From Protopterus annectens (taxonomy: Eukaryota; Chordata; Ceratodontiformes; Protopteridae), in assembly GCF_019279795.1 (NCBI RefSeq), contig NC_056738.1, positions 403,379,771 through 403,443,770 of the forward strand: a stretch of 64,000 nt of DNA, read 5' to 3'. The position numbers were made by a program, and so were the translations under genes. The notes beneath the pieces were generated by a model, which worked only from the letters and a program-made list of their open reading frames with translations, had not been told where the DNA came from and made no database searches. Each line of letters begins with the position of its first letter. Positions within the stretch are counted from its first letter, which is position 1. Of the stretch, positions 1 through 11,024 are shown one piece after another.

Positions 1-75
1 CCACGTGCTTAGACGGTCATTCACCTGAAAAGCCTACCCCCCACTCCAGATGGGAAGCGTCCATGGTCACTGTAG

Positions 76-117
<42 letters not shown>
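76..117. repeat. (TG)n microsatellite
   Basis: About 20 uninterrupted TG units lie just outside the left end of DIRS-1. This is a simple dinucleotide repeat with no coding potential. Confidence 0.97.
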
Positions 118-118
<1 letters not shown>

Positions 119-130
119 GTAGAAGAAAAA

Positions 131-335
131 TACAGTTGCGTACACTTACCATAAATGTAGATGTTAGTGTGCATTCACTGTTGAAGTCGCAACATTTGTG
201 TTATCTGCTTGCAGTAGCCCTCAGTCGGCCTGATTAACAAAGTCTTGGGTACTGCATCGGTTGCTGTCCCTTCCGTGACGTCAGGGGTATAAACAAGCAG
301 CCAATGCCATTACATCAGTTTTTCTTGCCCCAGAT
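131..335 (+). repeat. DIRS-1 window-left terminal repeat with CRE/TATA pair
   Basis: This is the 3' terminal repeat of the element, including the outer extension. It holds a perfect TGACGTCA at 276-283 and TATAAA at 288-293. The same pair occurs in the other family A-C terminal repeats. It ends near TTTTTCTTGCC. Confidence 0.8.
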
Positions 336-482
336 GTCAGGTGCCCCCCTAATAGGAAGCAATTAAATCTAAACAAAGATATACCTCCAACAAAAAAGCA
401 AATACACCAAAAAGCTTTTGAGCATTAAGGAGAGTAGAGGTATAGCCAAAAGTAGTAAGGGTGCTGGAGGAAAGGTAACAAG

Positions 483-592
483 GACTGAAACAGTGAATAC
501 ACTCGAACATCTACATTTATGCTAAGTGTATACAACTGTACCATGTTAGAGTTTCATGTCATCACATTTCGGTAGATTCCCAAAGCTAAGGA
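483..592. repeat. DIRS-1 internal complementary region
   Basis: The first half is near-complementary to the outer left end of the element (…TACATTTATGCTAAGTGTA). The second half is complementary to the outer right end. The junction reads CTGTACCATGTT. This is the DIRS hallmark that templates joining of the two ends during circle formation. Confidence 0.8.
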
Positions 593-619
593 TTGGAGGA
601 GGAATTTAAATAGCATTAG

Positions 620-1640
620 GACCAGCTATAAGGCCCTGCAAAACTGCAGTGGCAAAGCCAGCTCTGGATTTAGAGAAAACTGGCAGATTATCATGCTTGA
701 TAAATGTACAGAACTCCAGGTATCAGCTTCTAGGATGTCCCTGGTAGGGATGCCTCTGAGAAAGGCTGTAGAGGTAAATGCAGCCCTGGTCGAGTGGGGT
801 CTGATCCCATGTGAGATAGGTTTTCCATGATGCTTGTAACAGAAATTAATGCAATGGACTATCCATTTGGAAATGGTTTTCTTTGAAATAGCCCTCCCTT
901 CTGCCTAGCAGCAAATGCCACCCAGCAGTTCAGATTCCCTTTGAGGTTTAGTCCTGTCCAAGTAGAATCTAAGTTGTCTGTGCACATCTAAGGAATGCAG
1001 TATCCGTTCCCCTTTGTTCTGTGGATTAGGAAAAAAGGTTGACAAATGAATGGCCTGATTAAAGGCCACACTGGATACCACCTTGGGCATAGAGGGATTG
1101 GTCCTGAGGGACACCCTGTCCGCATGAAAGATGAAAGGCTCCACTGCCATTAGGGCCTGTAATTCAGTTAGCTTTCCTTTTAGCAATCACTTCAGCAAGA
1201 AGGGTGTTTTCCAAGAAAATGAATTTTAAGTCTGCAGTAGCAGCTCGCTCCAAAGGAGGAAGAGTGAGTTTCTCCAATACAAAATTAAGGTCCCAGGCTG
1301 AAGTTGGAGCTCTCCTGGGAGGTCGTAATTTTTTGGCCCATCTGAGGAACTGCTTGCGCAGCGGATGAGAGGGGAGGTTCTGTGTTATAATGAGCTGAAA
1401 TAGCCGAGTTGTGAATTTTGGAGGAGAAAGACAGGCCCTTGTGAAGCATCTCAGTTAAGTAGTGTAAAATCTGAGGTAAATTGGGCACTGCTGTGCTCAT
1501 CCCTTGAGACTGGTTACAGGTGCAGAATCTTTTCCATTTTTCAGCATAATATTTTCTAGTACTAGGCCTCCTTGCCTCTAAAATGATATCCATCACTGGT
1601 TTACTGAGGGATGGTAAAGGAGAGATTAGGTAATTAGCCA
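620..1640 (-). pseudogene. DIRS-1 tyrosine recombinase remnant
   Basis: Recognisable blocks in order are the N-terminal core-binding segment (DIILEARRPSTRKYYAEKW, about 1540-1600), the catalytic-domain segment ELQALMAVEPF, and the strand NPQNKGERILHSLDVHRQL (about 960-1050). The first catalytic arginine block, RRVSEL in better copies, reads KGKLTEL here, so that arginine is lost. Frameshifts separate the blocks. The intact function would be strand exchange of the circular DNA intermediate into the target. Confidence 0.82.
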
Positions 1641-3402
1641 GGCTGCTTGGTTCAGTGTGTGAAGCTGAGGGTGCAGAATCTAGTTCTCCTGCTGAGACAT
1701 AAGGATAGGAGTCTGAGGCAGGTGCCATGGGGCCAACAGTGACAGTGCGCAAGAGGGGGTACCAGTGTTGGCGTGGCCAGTCTGGTGCAATCAAAATTGT
1801 CCTTGGTTTGTCTTGTTTGATCTTTAGTGGTACTTTGGAAAGACAAGGCAGAGGAGGAAAAGCATAAACTGATAGGTTTTTCCAGCTTAAGGACAGAGCA
1901 TCCACTTTCCAAGCTTGTTTGTGGGGAGTCCTTGTGCAAAATTTGTACAATTGATAGTTCTAGGAGGAGGCAAACTGTTCTATATCTGGGCTCCCCCATT
2001 TGCTTGTCAACATGTTGAAAATCCTTTGTTCCAGTTTCCACTCGCTTGGTTCCATGAGTTTTTTGCTTAGTTCGTCTGCCAGTGCGTTTAAGTTTTCCTG
2101 GCAGGAATTGAGCATGAAGATGCACTTGGTAGCTCAGGGCTGTATTCCACAATGCCGTGGCTAGTCTGCAGAGGGAGTAAGAATGTGTACCCCCCCCCCC
2201 CCCTGCTCGTTTATGTACCACATAACAGTGGCGTTGTCAGTCTTTACCATTAATTGTTCTGGAAGAATGTGATCCTTGAAGGCTGTCAGAGCATTCTGTA
2301 CAGCTATTTCGTTTTGATTGATACGCAGGTGCATCTGACTTGAGTTCCATTTGCCCTGAACGCACTTCCCTGCCAGGTGAGCTCCCCATGCATAGTCTGA
2401 TGCGTCTGTTAGGGTTTGGGCGGCAGAGGGTAGTGTGAAAGGTAGTCCCTTGTTTTGGTGGCAGGCCTCTGCCCACCAAAGGAACTCTAACTGTAGGCAA
2501 GGTATGATAGGAATCATTGCCTCTAGATCCTGAGAATGTTGACACCATAGGCTTTTTAGATACCACTGTAGTTCCATCATATGCAGTCTTGCATATGGAA
2601 TTAGAATGCGAAAGGCCATGAACCCCAAGGTTTGCAGTATTTGTCTTGCAGATACCGGGGTTTTTGTGGCCACTAGTTTGAAGTAGTTTGTCAAATGAAT
2701 TTGTTTCTCTGGCGTGAGGAAAGCCATCTGGGAAGCTGTATTCAAGCTTGCTCCCAGGAACATAATTTGTTGACAGGGTACCAGGTGTGAATTCTTTTTG
2801 TTTATGGTGTACCCCAGACAAGTCAGCACCCTTTGTACAAAGGCCAGATGATTCACATGTATGTCCTGGCTTTATGCCTAAATTAGACAATCGTCCAGGT
2901 ATGGGTATATTTGAATATTTCTTTGCCTGCAAAATGCAATGACTGGAGCTAGGCACTTTGTGAAAACCCTGGCCGCAGTAGATAAGCCAAAGGTCAGTGC
3001 AGAGAACTGATAGTGCGTGTTGCCTGCTTTGAAGCAGGTATGTTCTGCAAACTCCCTGACTGGGATGTGCAGGTATGCTTCCTTTAAACAGTGTGTGTTG
3101 CCAACCAGGCATCTTTGCCTAGCATAGGAAGCAACTGGTGAGTCAGCATTTTTAATTTTGGAATCACCAAAAAGGTATTTAAAGTAGAGAGGTTCAGGCT
3201 AAGAAGCTATGGATTGTCTTTTCTGGGTACCAGGAAAAGTCTTGAGTTGAAACCTTGTCCCTTTTCCTCTTCTGGTACAGATTGAATAGCCTTTATGCTT
3301 GAGAGTACTTGCTTTTGGGCCTCTTCCCACTGATTTGGGGGTAGATCTGGCCAACCGTTTGGGGGTGGTAATGTGTGGAAGTGAAATCTGTATCCTTGGG
3401 AC
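1640..3402 (-). pseudogene. DIRS-1 reverse transcriptase/RNase H remnant
   Basis: Pieces match the RT thumb and RNase H of the better copies: LGASLNTASQMAFLTPEKQ, the RNase H block LTDASDYAWGAHLAGKC, the second aspartate block VKTDNATVMWYI, and the C-terminal block WKVDALSLSWKN. The palm lies upstream but is split between frames. A C13-14 tract at about 2190-2204 replaces the GGTHSYP codons and disrupts the frame. A second open frame (2237-3112) overlaps the RT, as in other families. Confidence 0.85.
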
Positions 3403-3749
3403 TATTTAGGGGCTGCGGTAGTGCCTTACTGAGTACCAGCAAACTGGCGACTGGCCTAGAAGCATCGTCGGCAGCTTTGGACCTCGGCGGCCTGTATTTG
3501 TCTATCTTAGCATTTTTTCGGAATGTCGGTAGTCGGACAGCTTACCGAAGACATATCTAGATAATTGAACAGAGCACCAAAATATTTAGAAGCGAAAATA
3601 TACCGATGACTGATGGTGGTTTAAATAAGGCAAAAAACTGACAGCGAGGTACGCCATGGTCAGGGCCTAGGCAAGGAATACAGTACGAATGAAAATCTTT
3701 GAGGTATTTGCTTTCCACAAGTAATACAATTATTTCCTTTTACCGACAT
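3403..3749 (-). pseudogene. DIRS-1 gag, N-terminal remnant
   Basis: The ATG at 3749 starts MSVKGNNCITCGKQIP, matching the gag start of the other copies. The frame stops soon after. Everything downstream to the RT boundary has been deleted. The CxxC pair of the conserved N-terminal Cys/His cluster is still visible. Confidence 0.75.
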
Positions 3750-3884
3750 CGGTTAAGAGAAAGAAAAAGATTCCCCAAAGGGGTACTTGGCTATTAGTTG
3801 AAGACTTCGGTTCTGAAACTCGAAAACGAATATTTCAAGAGTCGGCCGACCAGCACTTGTGAAGTGCTTCTGCTTCGGGCACCA

Positions 3885-4066
3885 CACGGCAAGAAAGACG
3901 GATGTAATGGCATCGGCTGCATGTTTTATACCCGATTTCCTGACATCATGGAAGAGGACACCGCAACCCATGCAGGACCCAAAACTTTGTTAATCAGGCC
4001 AACTGAGGGCTACTGCAAGCAGATAACCCAAATGCGATGACTGCAACAGTGAAACATGAAGAACAT
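3885..4066 (-). repeat. DIRS-1 window-right terminal repeat
   Basis: This is the inverted copy of 131-335, without the outer extension. It contains a TTTATA box and a decayed CRE (TGACATCA). It would contain the gag promoter on minus. Confidence 0.78.
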
Positions 4067-5342
4067 GTACAAGGAAACAACCCATCAAAGCTAGACAAAT
4101 AACGAACTTATTACAGCTTGAGATACTAAATCCTCCGTCTCACCAGGACAGCAGCAAATGAGATCTGGGGAGACATGGGCAGTGTGGTGCATTATGGGAA
4201 GAGGGAAGAGCTCGAGATGGTATCCAAAGTCTAAAAAATGGGGCTGAGGCAGATCCGAGGATTCTGAGACCCACAGACTAGGAGAATGAAAAGGACATCA
4301 GATACTGACAATATAACAAACTACAAAAATGAAAGTATTAATGGCTCAACCACCATGTCAGAAAAATTGGTTTTAATGACAGCACAACTAAAATTCATAC
4401 TGCAAAAAACATTTTTTTATCTCCAAAAAAGAAGAAACTCCAAACTAGCCTTTCTTTTCAGTGTGCCACCAAGCTAAAGAACACTAGATTAATTACAACT
4501 CAACAGCACTAAACAGATGCTACAAAACATTTCTACTTAAGGAATCCCTTCCAAAAGATTACATGTGTACAGCTACTGAACACTGGACTCAAACACAAAC
4601 TGCTGCCAAACACTGTAAAGCAGAGTTTCAGCTGCATTTAACAAATTATAAAATTAACATTTTTATCACTAACTTAAAACAGTTTAGAAATAACTGTGCA
4701 TTTTGTACAGTTAATGCCACTCCATGGAAAATTATGCAAGCATGCCAGTGTTAAAGCATAAAAGTGCAGAATTTCGAAAGTAGTCTATATCAGTGCCCAC
4801 TGGCTTTTTTCTATAACACAGGATGAGCTTTGCAGATAAGGGGGGGGGGGTTCTCCATAAGCTAGCAAAACAACACTGCATACAAGAATATTTTTAAAAA
4901 GTCCAATTAAACTTTAGGTGTTAACAAAAATAAATAAAAGCTGCATAACTGCCCATGGAGCTTGCACACGCAAAAAAAAAAATACAGAGCAAACAGTGTT
5001 CTCTAGAGCTCCCCACCCCTTTTAGCATGTCCCTTTTCTTCTCTCTATGCTCAAGAATTTGAATTTGGGACAATGCTTGACTGTGAATAATGAAGATGAG
5101 AAAAAAAATCAAATACGTTAAAAGCGGTTAAAACAATGTTCACATTTTCACACTGGCATTAGCCCTACACACAACCTAACTTCTTTACACAAAATTCTCA
5201 GACCCTAAAGTTTACCCCTTTTTCCTCCAATGCTCTTTGAAACAACTAGAAAATGGCAGCATTAAAATGTGACACATGTGGTCACAAATCGTATTGAAAA
5301 GGTAAAACGGTTACTGTCAGTTGGTTAAAAACTGCTCCCAAC
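4067..5342 (-). other. SF1 intron, downstream side
   Basis: AT-rich, non-coding intron sequence lies between DIRS-1 and the SF1 exon. Short A and G runs are present (G10 near 4841). I recognised no exon or intact repeat. Confidence 0.6.
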
Positions 5343-5418
5343 CTGTCCTCAGGGTTAGGGGGGATGCCAAGGTCTCCTGTGCGCAGCTTACGAGTCAGGT
5401 CTTCTATCTGCAGTTGCA
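5343..5418 (-). CDS. SF1: Splicing factor 1 (SF1/branchpoint-binding protein), one internal exon
   Basis: This 76-bp minus-strand exon translates to QLQIEDLTRKLRTGDLGI followed by PPNPED, with a split codon at each end (V at the 5' side, R at the 3' side). It matches from memory the vertebrate SF1 segment before the SPSP phosphorylation motif and KH domain. In the protein this is the N-terminal helical region near the U2AF-contacting part. The acceptor is a long pyrimidine tract, a CCTAAC branch-like motif and TTTCTTCCAG. The donor is CAG/GTTGGG, with an unusual T at +3. SF1 binds the intron branch point early in spliceosome assembly. No flanking exon is visible in the window. Confidence 0.92.
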
Positions 5419-7261
5419 CTGGAAGAAACCAGGTTAGGAAAGAAAAGGACGGAAAAAAGAAAAGGTTACCATAAAACATTTGAACTGTTAACAATAAAGC
5501 ATGAAAAAAACAAACTGGAGAAATTGCTATGGAAATCTGACACTTAAAACTGACCAGCTAAAAACAGTAAAGCATGAAGCAAACATTTGTCAAGGTCATA
5601 ACACGTACCTCAGAGGGCATCACAGTACTATATAACCAACAGCAGATCTTTCTGAAAAAGTGCAGTATTTTTCCCCAAACTTTTGTTTGGTACTTGTCAA
5701 ACAGACTAACTCCCTTTTCAGTTGATAAAGTCAAACATTTATCTGTAGTCAAGTTGAAAGAGCCAAGCAAAGAGAAGTTCACCATCTTCTATGTAAAGGG
5801 AAAATTGTGTACTCAACACCACACTGCTGAGAAGGTAGACTGCTTAGGTTTCAGGGTAGAGAGCCAAGTATTAAAGAAAACAAAATCAGTAAAAATTTAC
5901 CAACCTCCAGTTCAGTACCTAGACATTTCTGTAACGTATCTGTGATGGTGATGCCTTTTTTTTTTTTTTTTTTTAAATATACACTTCCAAAAATACATCA
6001 CACTGCATGATTTATTTTTCATTTAACGGGGAATAAACAAGTAGTTCACAATAATCAATGAAATGTCTAGTAATGTTAGTGTAAAAGAAAAACCTAAACC
6101 AGCAACATTCACATAATTCCAAACAGAAAATTTCAATCTTAGAAAAACCTGAACATTTTAAACAGCATATTGGTGTATAAACAAGATAAACAATGCAAAC
6201 AATATTTGCAGCAAAATTTCACTACGGTCATAAAATAGTTTTTTCACCAATTTTTCAGTCACTGTAAATATGTAGGAAACATAAGAAATCAGTAAAGAAT
6301 TACTGCAGTTCCTAGGGGGGTGCGAATAAGGCATTCAACTATCAGGTTCACACATGGCAAGGATGGAGAAAAAAAACATTCCCCAAAGAAAGTTTTAATC
6401 AAAATGTTCCAACAGTTTAACATTTTTTTTAAGTAAAATAAAGCAGACAAAATGACCCTGAAAAGCAAATATGTCCACAAATAAGTGTCAATACAAAAAA
6501 TGCAATGAAAACAATGAAAGGATTCTCAATTTATTGATCAATTCAGGATCAGCCTTTTACATTATTTATCCTGCCTTCAACTGCAATCCTTTTCCCTCTC
6601 AATAAAAATAAAGCATCATATGACTTAAGCAGTCCTAAAATCTGCAAGGTAAAAGCAAATTTAAAACTTTCAGTGAAAGCATTCATAGACAAAAAAATAA
6701 ATGTTTACATGTTGCTAGCAAAGTGTTGTGCTGGCTGACAGAGAAAGGCACTCATTTTTATTTTTTTGTTTTACTCCCTGCAGAAGGGTTCTGCAATAAC
6801 ATGGGCTGTAAATGCAACATGTAGAGTCCCGTAAGGTTACTTACTTGTAAAAGTACATAATCAGACAAATCTAATACCACCATATGGGTTTACCAAAATT
6901 CAGTATTAAGCCTTCAGCTAGATCTTCTCCAGATACTGGCCATCATCCCTCTGATAAATCAACTCTGGTCTCAGATGTCAGGAGACTCCTATATGCCCCA
7001 AGCTGTTCTTCAACCTCATGCCCTTTACAGAAGTACATTTGTGGTAGGCAAAGTCTGAGAAGCACTGACACTCAATGAACACCCTTACACAATGCAACTC
7101 CAAAAGAGAATCAGCAATAGCTATGGCACATGACACCATTATTTTATATGGATTACAGGTTAGCCAAAATAAAGTTGGAAAATATTTGCAATATTACAAT
7201 GCACCAATGGCAACAAAGGGGGAGAGAGCTTTCCTGTTACAGTAACCTCACCTTAAAGACT
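5419..7261 (-). other. SF1 intron, upstream side
   Basis: This is AT-rich intron sequence starting with the polypyrimidine tract of the SF1 acceptor. It has a T19 run at 5956-5974. No exon or intact repeat was recognised. Confidence 0.6.
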
Positions 7262-8010
7262 GTATAGCTGTATAAGAACTTGCCATAACTGAAGTTGTCT
7301 GAGTATGTTCACTGCTGCAGTAGTGCTAGCTTTTCAGACTTCTGCCTCGGAAAGTTCAACTTCAAGATCTTTTCACTCTTACCCTTTCTGGCTGGGTAAG
7401 CGCCATCACACCAGAATGTTTGCACATCTGTGGCATAAGGCAGGTAACCAAAACACACCATCTCTGGATCTTTCTTGCTTCTCTAAATCAGAGTTCTGGT
7501 AAAAGAATACTAGGTAGAAAAATAGCAGTGTGTGGCAGCCCAACCAGAACCAGCCCCCCCAAAACTCCCTTTCAATCACTAAACCAAAAAACAGTACTGT
7601 ATAGGGATCATGAAGGATTGCAACAGACTGAAGAGTGGCATAACAAGGGTAGCTGGACATCCAACTCCAACCCCAGAAATGGTCAACGAACTGGAAAGCA
7701 TTAAGCAATGCTACTGTAACAGTAAACATATATGAATACCTAAAACACCAAGTCACTACACAACTGTTCAAGGTTTTTTGTTCACTGTTGCAGTAGTGGT
7801 AACTCTTGTGAATCTTCTGAGTCAGTGTAGCTGGGTCCTAGAAAGGACTGAGCCATCAGTCATTTTACAATGATAGTGTCAGCTTCTGCCCTGGATCTGT
7901 ACGCAATGCCAAAGTTTCATTGTTTGGAAAAATTAGACACAAAAATCAGGACAGCTGCCTCCACGACTACCAGAGAGCTTAACCCTCAAGAAAAACAGCA
8001 GTGGTCGCTG
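7262..8010 (-). mobile_element. Ancient DIRS relic (3'-terminal part only)
   Basis: The block at 7262-7320 aligns with the family A/B terminal repeat (CATAACTGAAGTTGTCTGAGT, then TTCACTGCTGCAGTAG). The block at 7700-7820 aligns with an ICR (CTGTAACAGTAAACAT, then ACACAACTGTTCAAGG, then TTCACTGTTGCAGTAG). The stretch at 7880-7970 aligns with the end of a YR gene. The order and spacing match DIRS-3. It is far more diverged than the other copies and has no upstream genes. Confidence 0.65.
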
Positions 8011-8521
8011 TTCTTAGGAAGCAGGCTCCTACATATTCTGGTACAGTTTTGCAATGGAAAACATTAAAAGAAAATACAGAACAGCCATTTGGTAACTGCC
8101 TGAGACAGGCATGTCCCTCTTCTCTTGGAAAGGCATGAAATTAACTCATCAATTTTCCCTATTTTATACTTTTTTAGGTGAAATACTGCATTTGCATATT
8201 CAGAGTATACAAAATTTGTTTTCCCTTGCTCTATGGAGCAAGGATGAATGCAGGAAGGTTAATGGCCAGATTTACGGAGATCTATGTCCCCACTTTGGAC
8301 ACAGGACAGGTTTAAGCGTGCAAGGTTACCCTATAATTGTGGAAAACACAAATGACATGCTTGCATTTAAGCACCTGTAATTCAGAATTTCTTAAGATAT
8401 TACAGCTACTAGGGAAACTGTCATCCAGGTAATGTAATTCAAGGGTGCTGCACCTGCAAGCTAAAATAGCGGTAAAAACATTTAGCATGCTCCCCATCCA
8501 TGTGAAGCAGAGCTCCTCCCT
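8011..8521. other. Unassigned intron sequence
   Basis: Non-coding sequence lies between the DIRS relic and the left end of DIRS-2. A short stretch near 8220-8330 looks repeat-derived, but I cannot name it. Confidence 0.4.
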
Positions 8522-8724
8522 ACAGTTGTGTACACTTACCATAAATGTAGATGTTGGAGTGTATTCACTGTTGAAGTCATCATATTTGGGTTATCCTGGC
8601 AGGGGCAGCCCTCAGTCGGCCCGAATACCAGAGGCTTAGTATTTCTCTCAGTTGCTGTCATTCCAGGACAGACGTCAGTGGTATAAAATCAGGCAGCTGA
8701 CGCCATTACATCAGTTTTTCTTGC
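8522..8724 (+). repeat. DIRS-2 window-left terminal repeat
   Basis: It starts ACAGTTGTGTACACTTACC, holds GACGTCA at 8671-8677 and TATAAAA at 8682-8688, and ends TTTTTCTTGCC. Its partner is at 36091-36271. DIRS-3 begins 26 bp further on. Confidence 0.83.
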
Positions 8725-8750
8725 CCAGTCAGGAGTCCCCAAATAGGGAG

Positions 8751-8963
8751 AGTACAGCTGTGTACACCTACCATAAATGTAGATGTGAGAGTGTCTTCAC
8801 TGTTGCAGTCGTAACTGTAGGGTGTTCCTGCCGGCAGGCAGGCCGAGGTCGGCCAGAATTCCAAAGTCTGGGTCCGGCGGCGGCTGTACCAGCAAGTACC
8901 CTGACGTCAGAACGTAGAGGTATAAAGCTGACAGCAGACGCCAACTTCTCCAGCCTTTCTTGC
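8751..8963 (+). repeat. DIRS-3 window-left terminal repeat
   Basis: It contains TGACGTCA at 8902-8909 and TATAAA at 8921-8926. It ends at CCTTTCTTGCC. Its partner is 25589-25770. Confidence 0.85.
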
Positions 8964-9082
8964 CCCAGATGTCAGAAGCCCCCAATAAACCAATAGGTGT
9001 CCAAAAGGAAACACAAATACACCACAAAAGTGGAAGAGAGAACAAACAAAAATAAGAGGGGATTGGGTGGGAGGGAAACACC

Positions 9083-9183
9083 GACCGCAACAGTGAAGAC
9101 ACTCGAACATCTACATTTATGGTAGGTGTACACAACTGTACTATGTTCTTCGTGTTTCACTGTTGCAGTCATAACTGTAGGGT
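9083..9183. repeat. DIRS-3 internal complementary region
   Basis: 9083-9145 is the reverse complement of the outer left end. From TATGTTCTTCGTG onward it is the reverse complement of the outer right end at 25735-25770, apart from a few substitutions. The circle-junction bases read CTGTACTATGTTC. Confidence 0.87.
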
Positions 9184-9242
9184 AGAATCCCAAAGCTGTG
9201 AATGAGGGAGGAGGTTATGCAGAAGGGGCAGCTAGAAGACCC

Positions 9243-10190
9243 TGAAAAACAGCAGAGGCAAAGCCTGCCCTAGACTTAGAATACAGAGGGAGATTATAGT
9301 GCTTAGAAAAAGTATGCACTGAACTCCAAGTGGCAGCTTCCAAAATGTCCTTGGTAGGAACTCCCCTGAGAAAAGCTGATGAAGTGGCAGCTGCTCTAGT
9401 AGAATGACTTCTAACAGTACCTGAAATCTGTTTCCCATAGTGAGTAACAAAACCTTATTCCATGAGCAATCCATTTGGAAATAGTTTGTTTTGAAACAGC
9501 CTTACCTAGAGAACTGGAGGCATAAGAGATAAGCAATTGATCAGATTTTCTGAAATCCTTAGTTTTGTCCAGGTAAAATAGTAGTTGTCTGTGTACGTCC
9601 AATGAATGTAAGATCCTTTCCCCTTTATTTTGAGGATTTGGAAAGAAGGTAGGAAGGTGAATAGTCTGATTTAGAGCCACTTTCGAAATCACCTTAGGCA
9701 TAAATGTAGGAATGGTCCTCAAGGAAACTCTGTCTTGGTGGAAGATAATATATGGTTCCACAGCCATAAGAGCTTGCAACTCTGAAACCCTTCTGGCAGA
9801 AGTCAATGCTAACAAAATAGCTGTCTTCCAGGACAAGAACTTGATATCCGAAGCCGCAGCAGGCTCAAAAGGAGGCAAAGTAAGTTTCTCCAAGACATAA
9901 TTAAGATCCCAAACAGGAACAGGAGTAGTTCTGGGAGGTCTTAAATTCTTAGCCCCTCTCAAAAATTGTCTCACCAGCTGGTGAGAAAAGATGGGAGGAT
10001 CAGTGTTGAAATGAGCCGAGATAGCAGAAGCATGAATTTTGATGGATGAAAAGGAGAGGCCTTTAAGCAAAAGGTCTGAGAGGTAAAGTAAAATGGAGGA
10101 AATATCAGGCAAAAGAGGGTTAGAACCTCGGTCCTTCATCCAAATACAAAATCTTTTCCATTTAGAAGCATAAGATTTTCTGTGCTAGGT
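9243..10190 (-). pseudogene. DIRS-3 tyrosine recombinase, one frameshift
   Basis: Reading on minus, the core-binding half (IKIHASAISAHFNTDPP) leads into the catalytic half with SARRVSELQALM (first Arg) and HQDRVSLRTIPTFMPK intact, then STRAAATSSAFLRGV (the HxxR box) and HTFSKHYNLPLY (nucleophile Tyr region). A single indel near 9445 puts the last two boxes in another frame. The family lesion of DIRS-4/5/6 at the HQDRVS site is absent here. Confidence 0.85.
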
Positions 10191-11023
10191 CGCTTAGCTT
10201 CTAAAAGAACATCCAAAACTTGTTTGGGAAGAGCAGAAGGAATCAAAGGCCCTTGAAGAGCCAAGCTGACAGGCATACAGTCTTGATTTGGGAGTGTAGC
10301 ATCTGACCCTGATGCTGGGACAGAAGAGAAGGGATCAGAGGAAGAATCCAAGGAGGCTCCAAGAATAGGTGTTTTAAAGTTGGATAACAAAACTGCCGAG
10401 GCCAATTTGGAGCTATCAGAATGATAATCTTGGGTTTGTCCTGTTTTATTTTCAGTAACACCCGAGGCAGAAGAGGAAGAGGAGGGAAGGCGTATCCCGA
10501 AAGATTCCTCCAGCTGAATGACAGGGCATCCACTTTCCAAGCTGTTTTGTGGAAGGACCTGGTGCAAAAGAGGGGCAACTGATGATTGAGATGGGATGCA
10601 AACAGATCTATCTGAGGACAACCCCAAACTGCAGTAATCTTGCTGAATAAGCTGGGGTCCGGCATCCATTCGTGAGGATCCAAAAGGTTTCTGCTTAGGC
10701 TGTCTAAGAGATTCTGTTTTCCTGGAATGAATTGAGCTTGGAGATGCAGATTCAGATTTAGAGCAGTGTCCCATAAATTCATGGCTAGTCTGCAAAGGGT
10801 GTAAGAGTGAGAGCCCCTTGCTTGTTTATGTACCACATGACTGTGGTATTGTCTGTACGAATCAGAAGAGGCCCTGGATTCAAAAGATTCTGGAAGGCTA
10901 GAGGAGCATTTTGGACTGCCAACATTTCCTTCAAGTTGATGTGCCAGAGAAGATGCTTCTTTGTCCAAGAGCCCTGCTGGCAAATATCTAGAAAATGAGC
11001 TCCCCAAGCATAATCCGAAGCGT
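10191..11023 (-). pseudogene. DIRS-3 RNase H C-terminal half and MT-like region
   Basis: This encodes the RNase H tail (HSYTLCRLAMNLW, FIPGKQNLLDSLSRNLLDPHEW) and the conserved C-terminal region (PQIDLFASHLNHQ, WKVDALSFSWRN, YAFPPLPLLPRVLLKIK, LIAPNWPRQ). The frame is mostly open at 10243-11007 but begins out of phase in the TDASDYA block, where the PLE is inserted. It continues at 17001. Confidence 0.85.
11009..11023. repeat. PLE target site duplication, left copy
   Basis: CATAATCCGAAGCGT (15 bp) is repeated exactly at 16986-17000. The bases on either side differ, so the duplication is 15 bp. It lies in the DIRS-3 RNase H block that encodes SDYA. Confidence 0.95.
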
Positions 11024-11024
11024 G

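Larger units (their letters stand above)
131..4066 (-). mobile_element. DIRS-1: internally deleted DIRS retrotransposon, family A
   Basis: The element is bounded by inverted terminal repeats: TACAGTTGCGTACACTTACC at the left, and a right end finishing GAAGAACAT. On minus the order is a gag start, RT, RNase H, YR and ICR, the normal DIRS layout. At 3.9 kb it is about 1.3-1.6 kb shorter than the other copies. The missing part is nearly all of gag: the RT motif GYRFHFHTLP at about 3366-3402 is joined directly to early gag sequence. All ORFs are broken, so the copy is dead. Confidence 0.88.

Noticed and set aside
6884..7078. 64-aa plus-strand ORF in the intron
   Set aside because: Short, no recognisable motif and no splice context.
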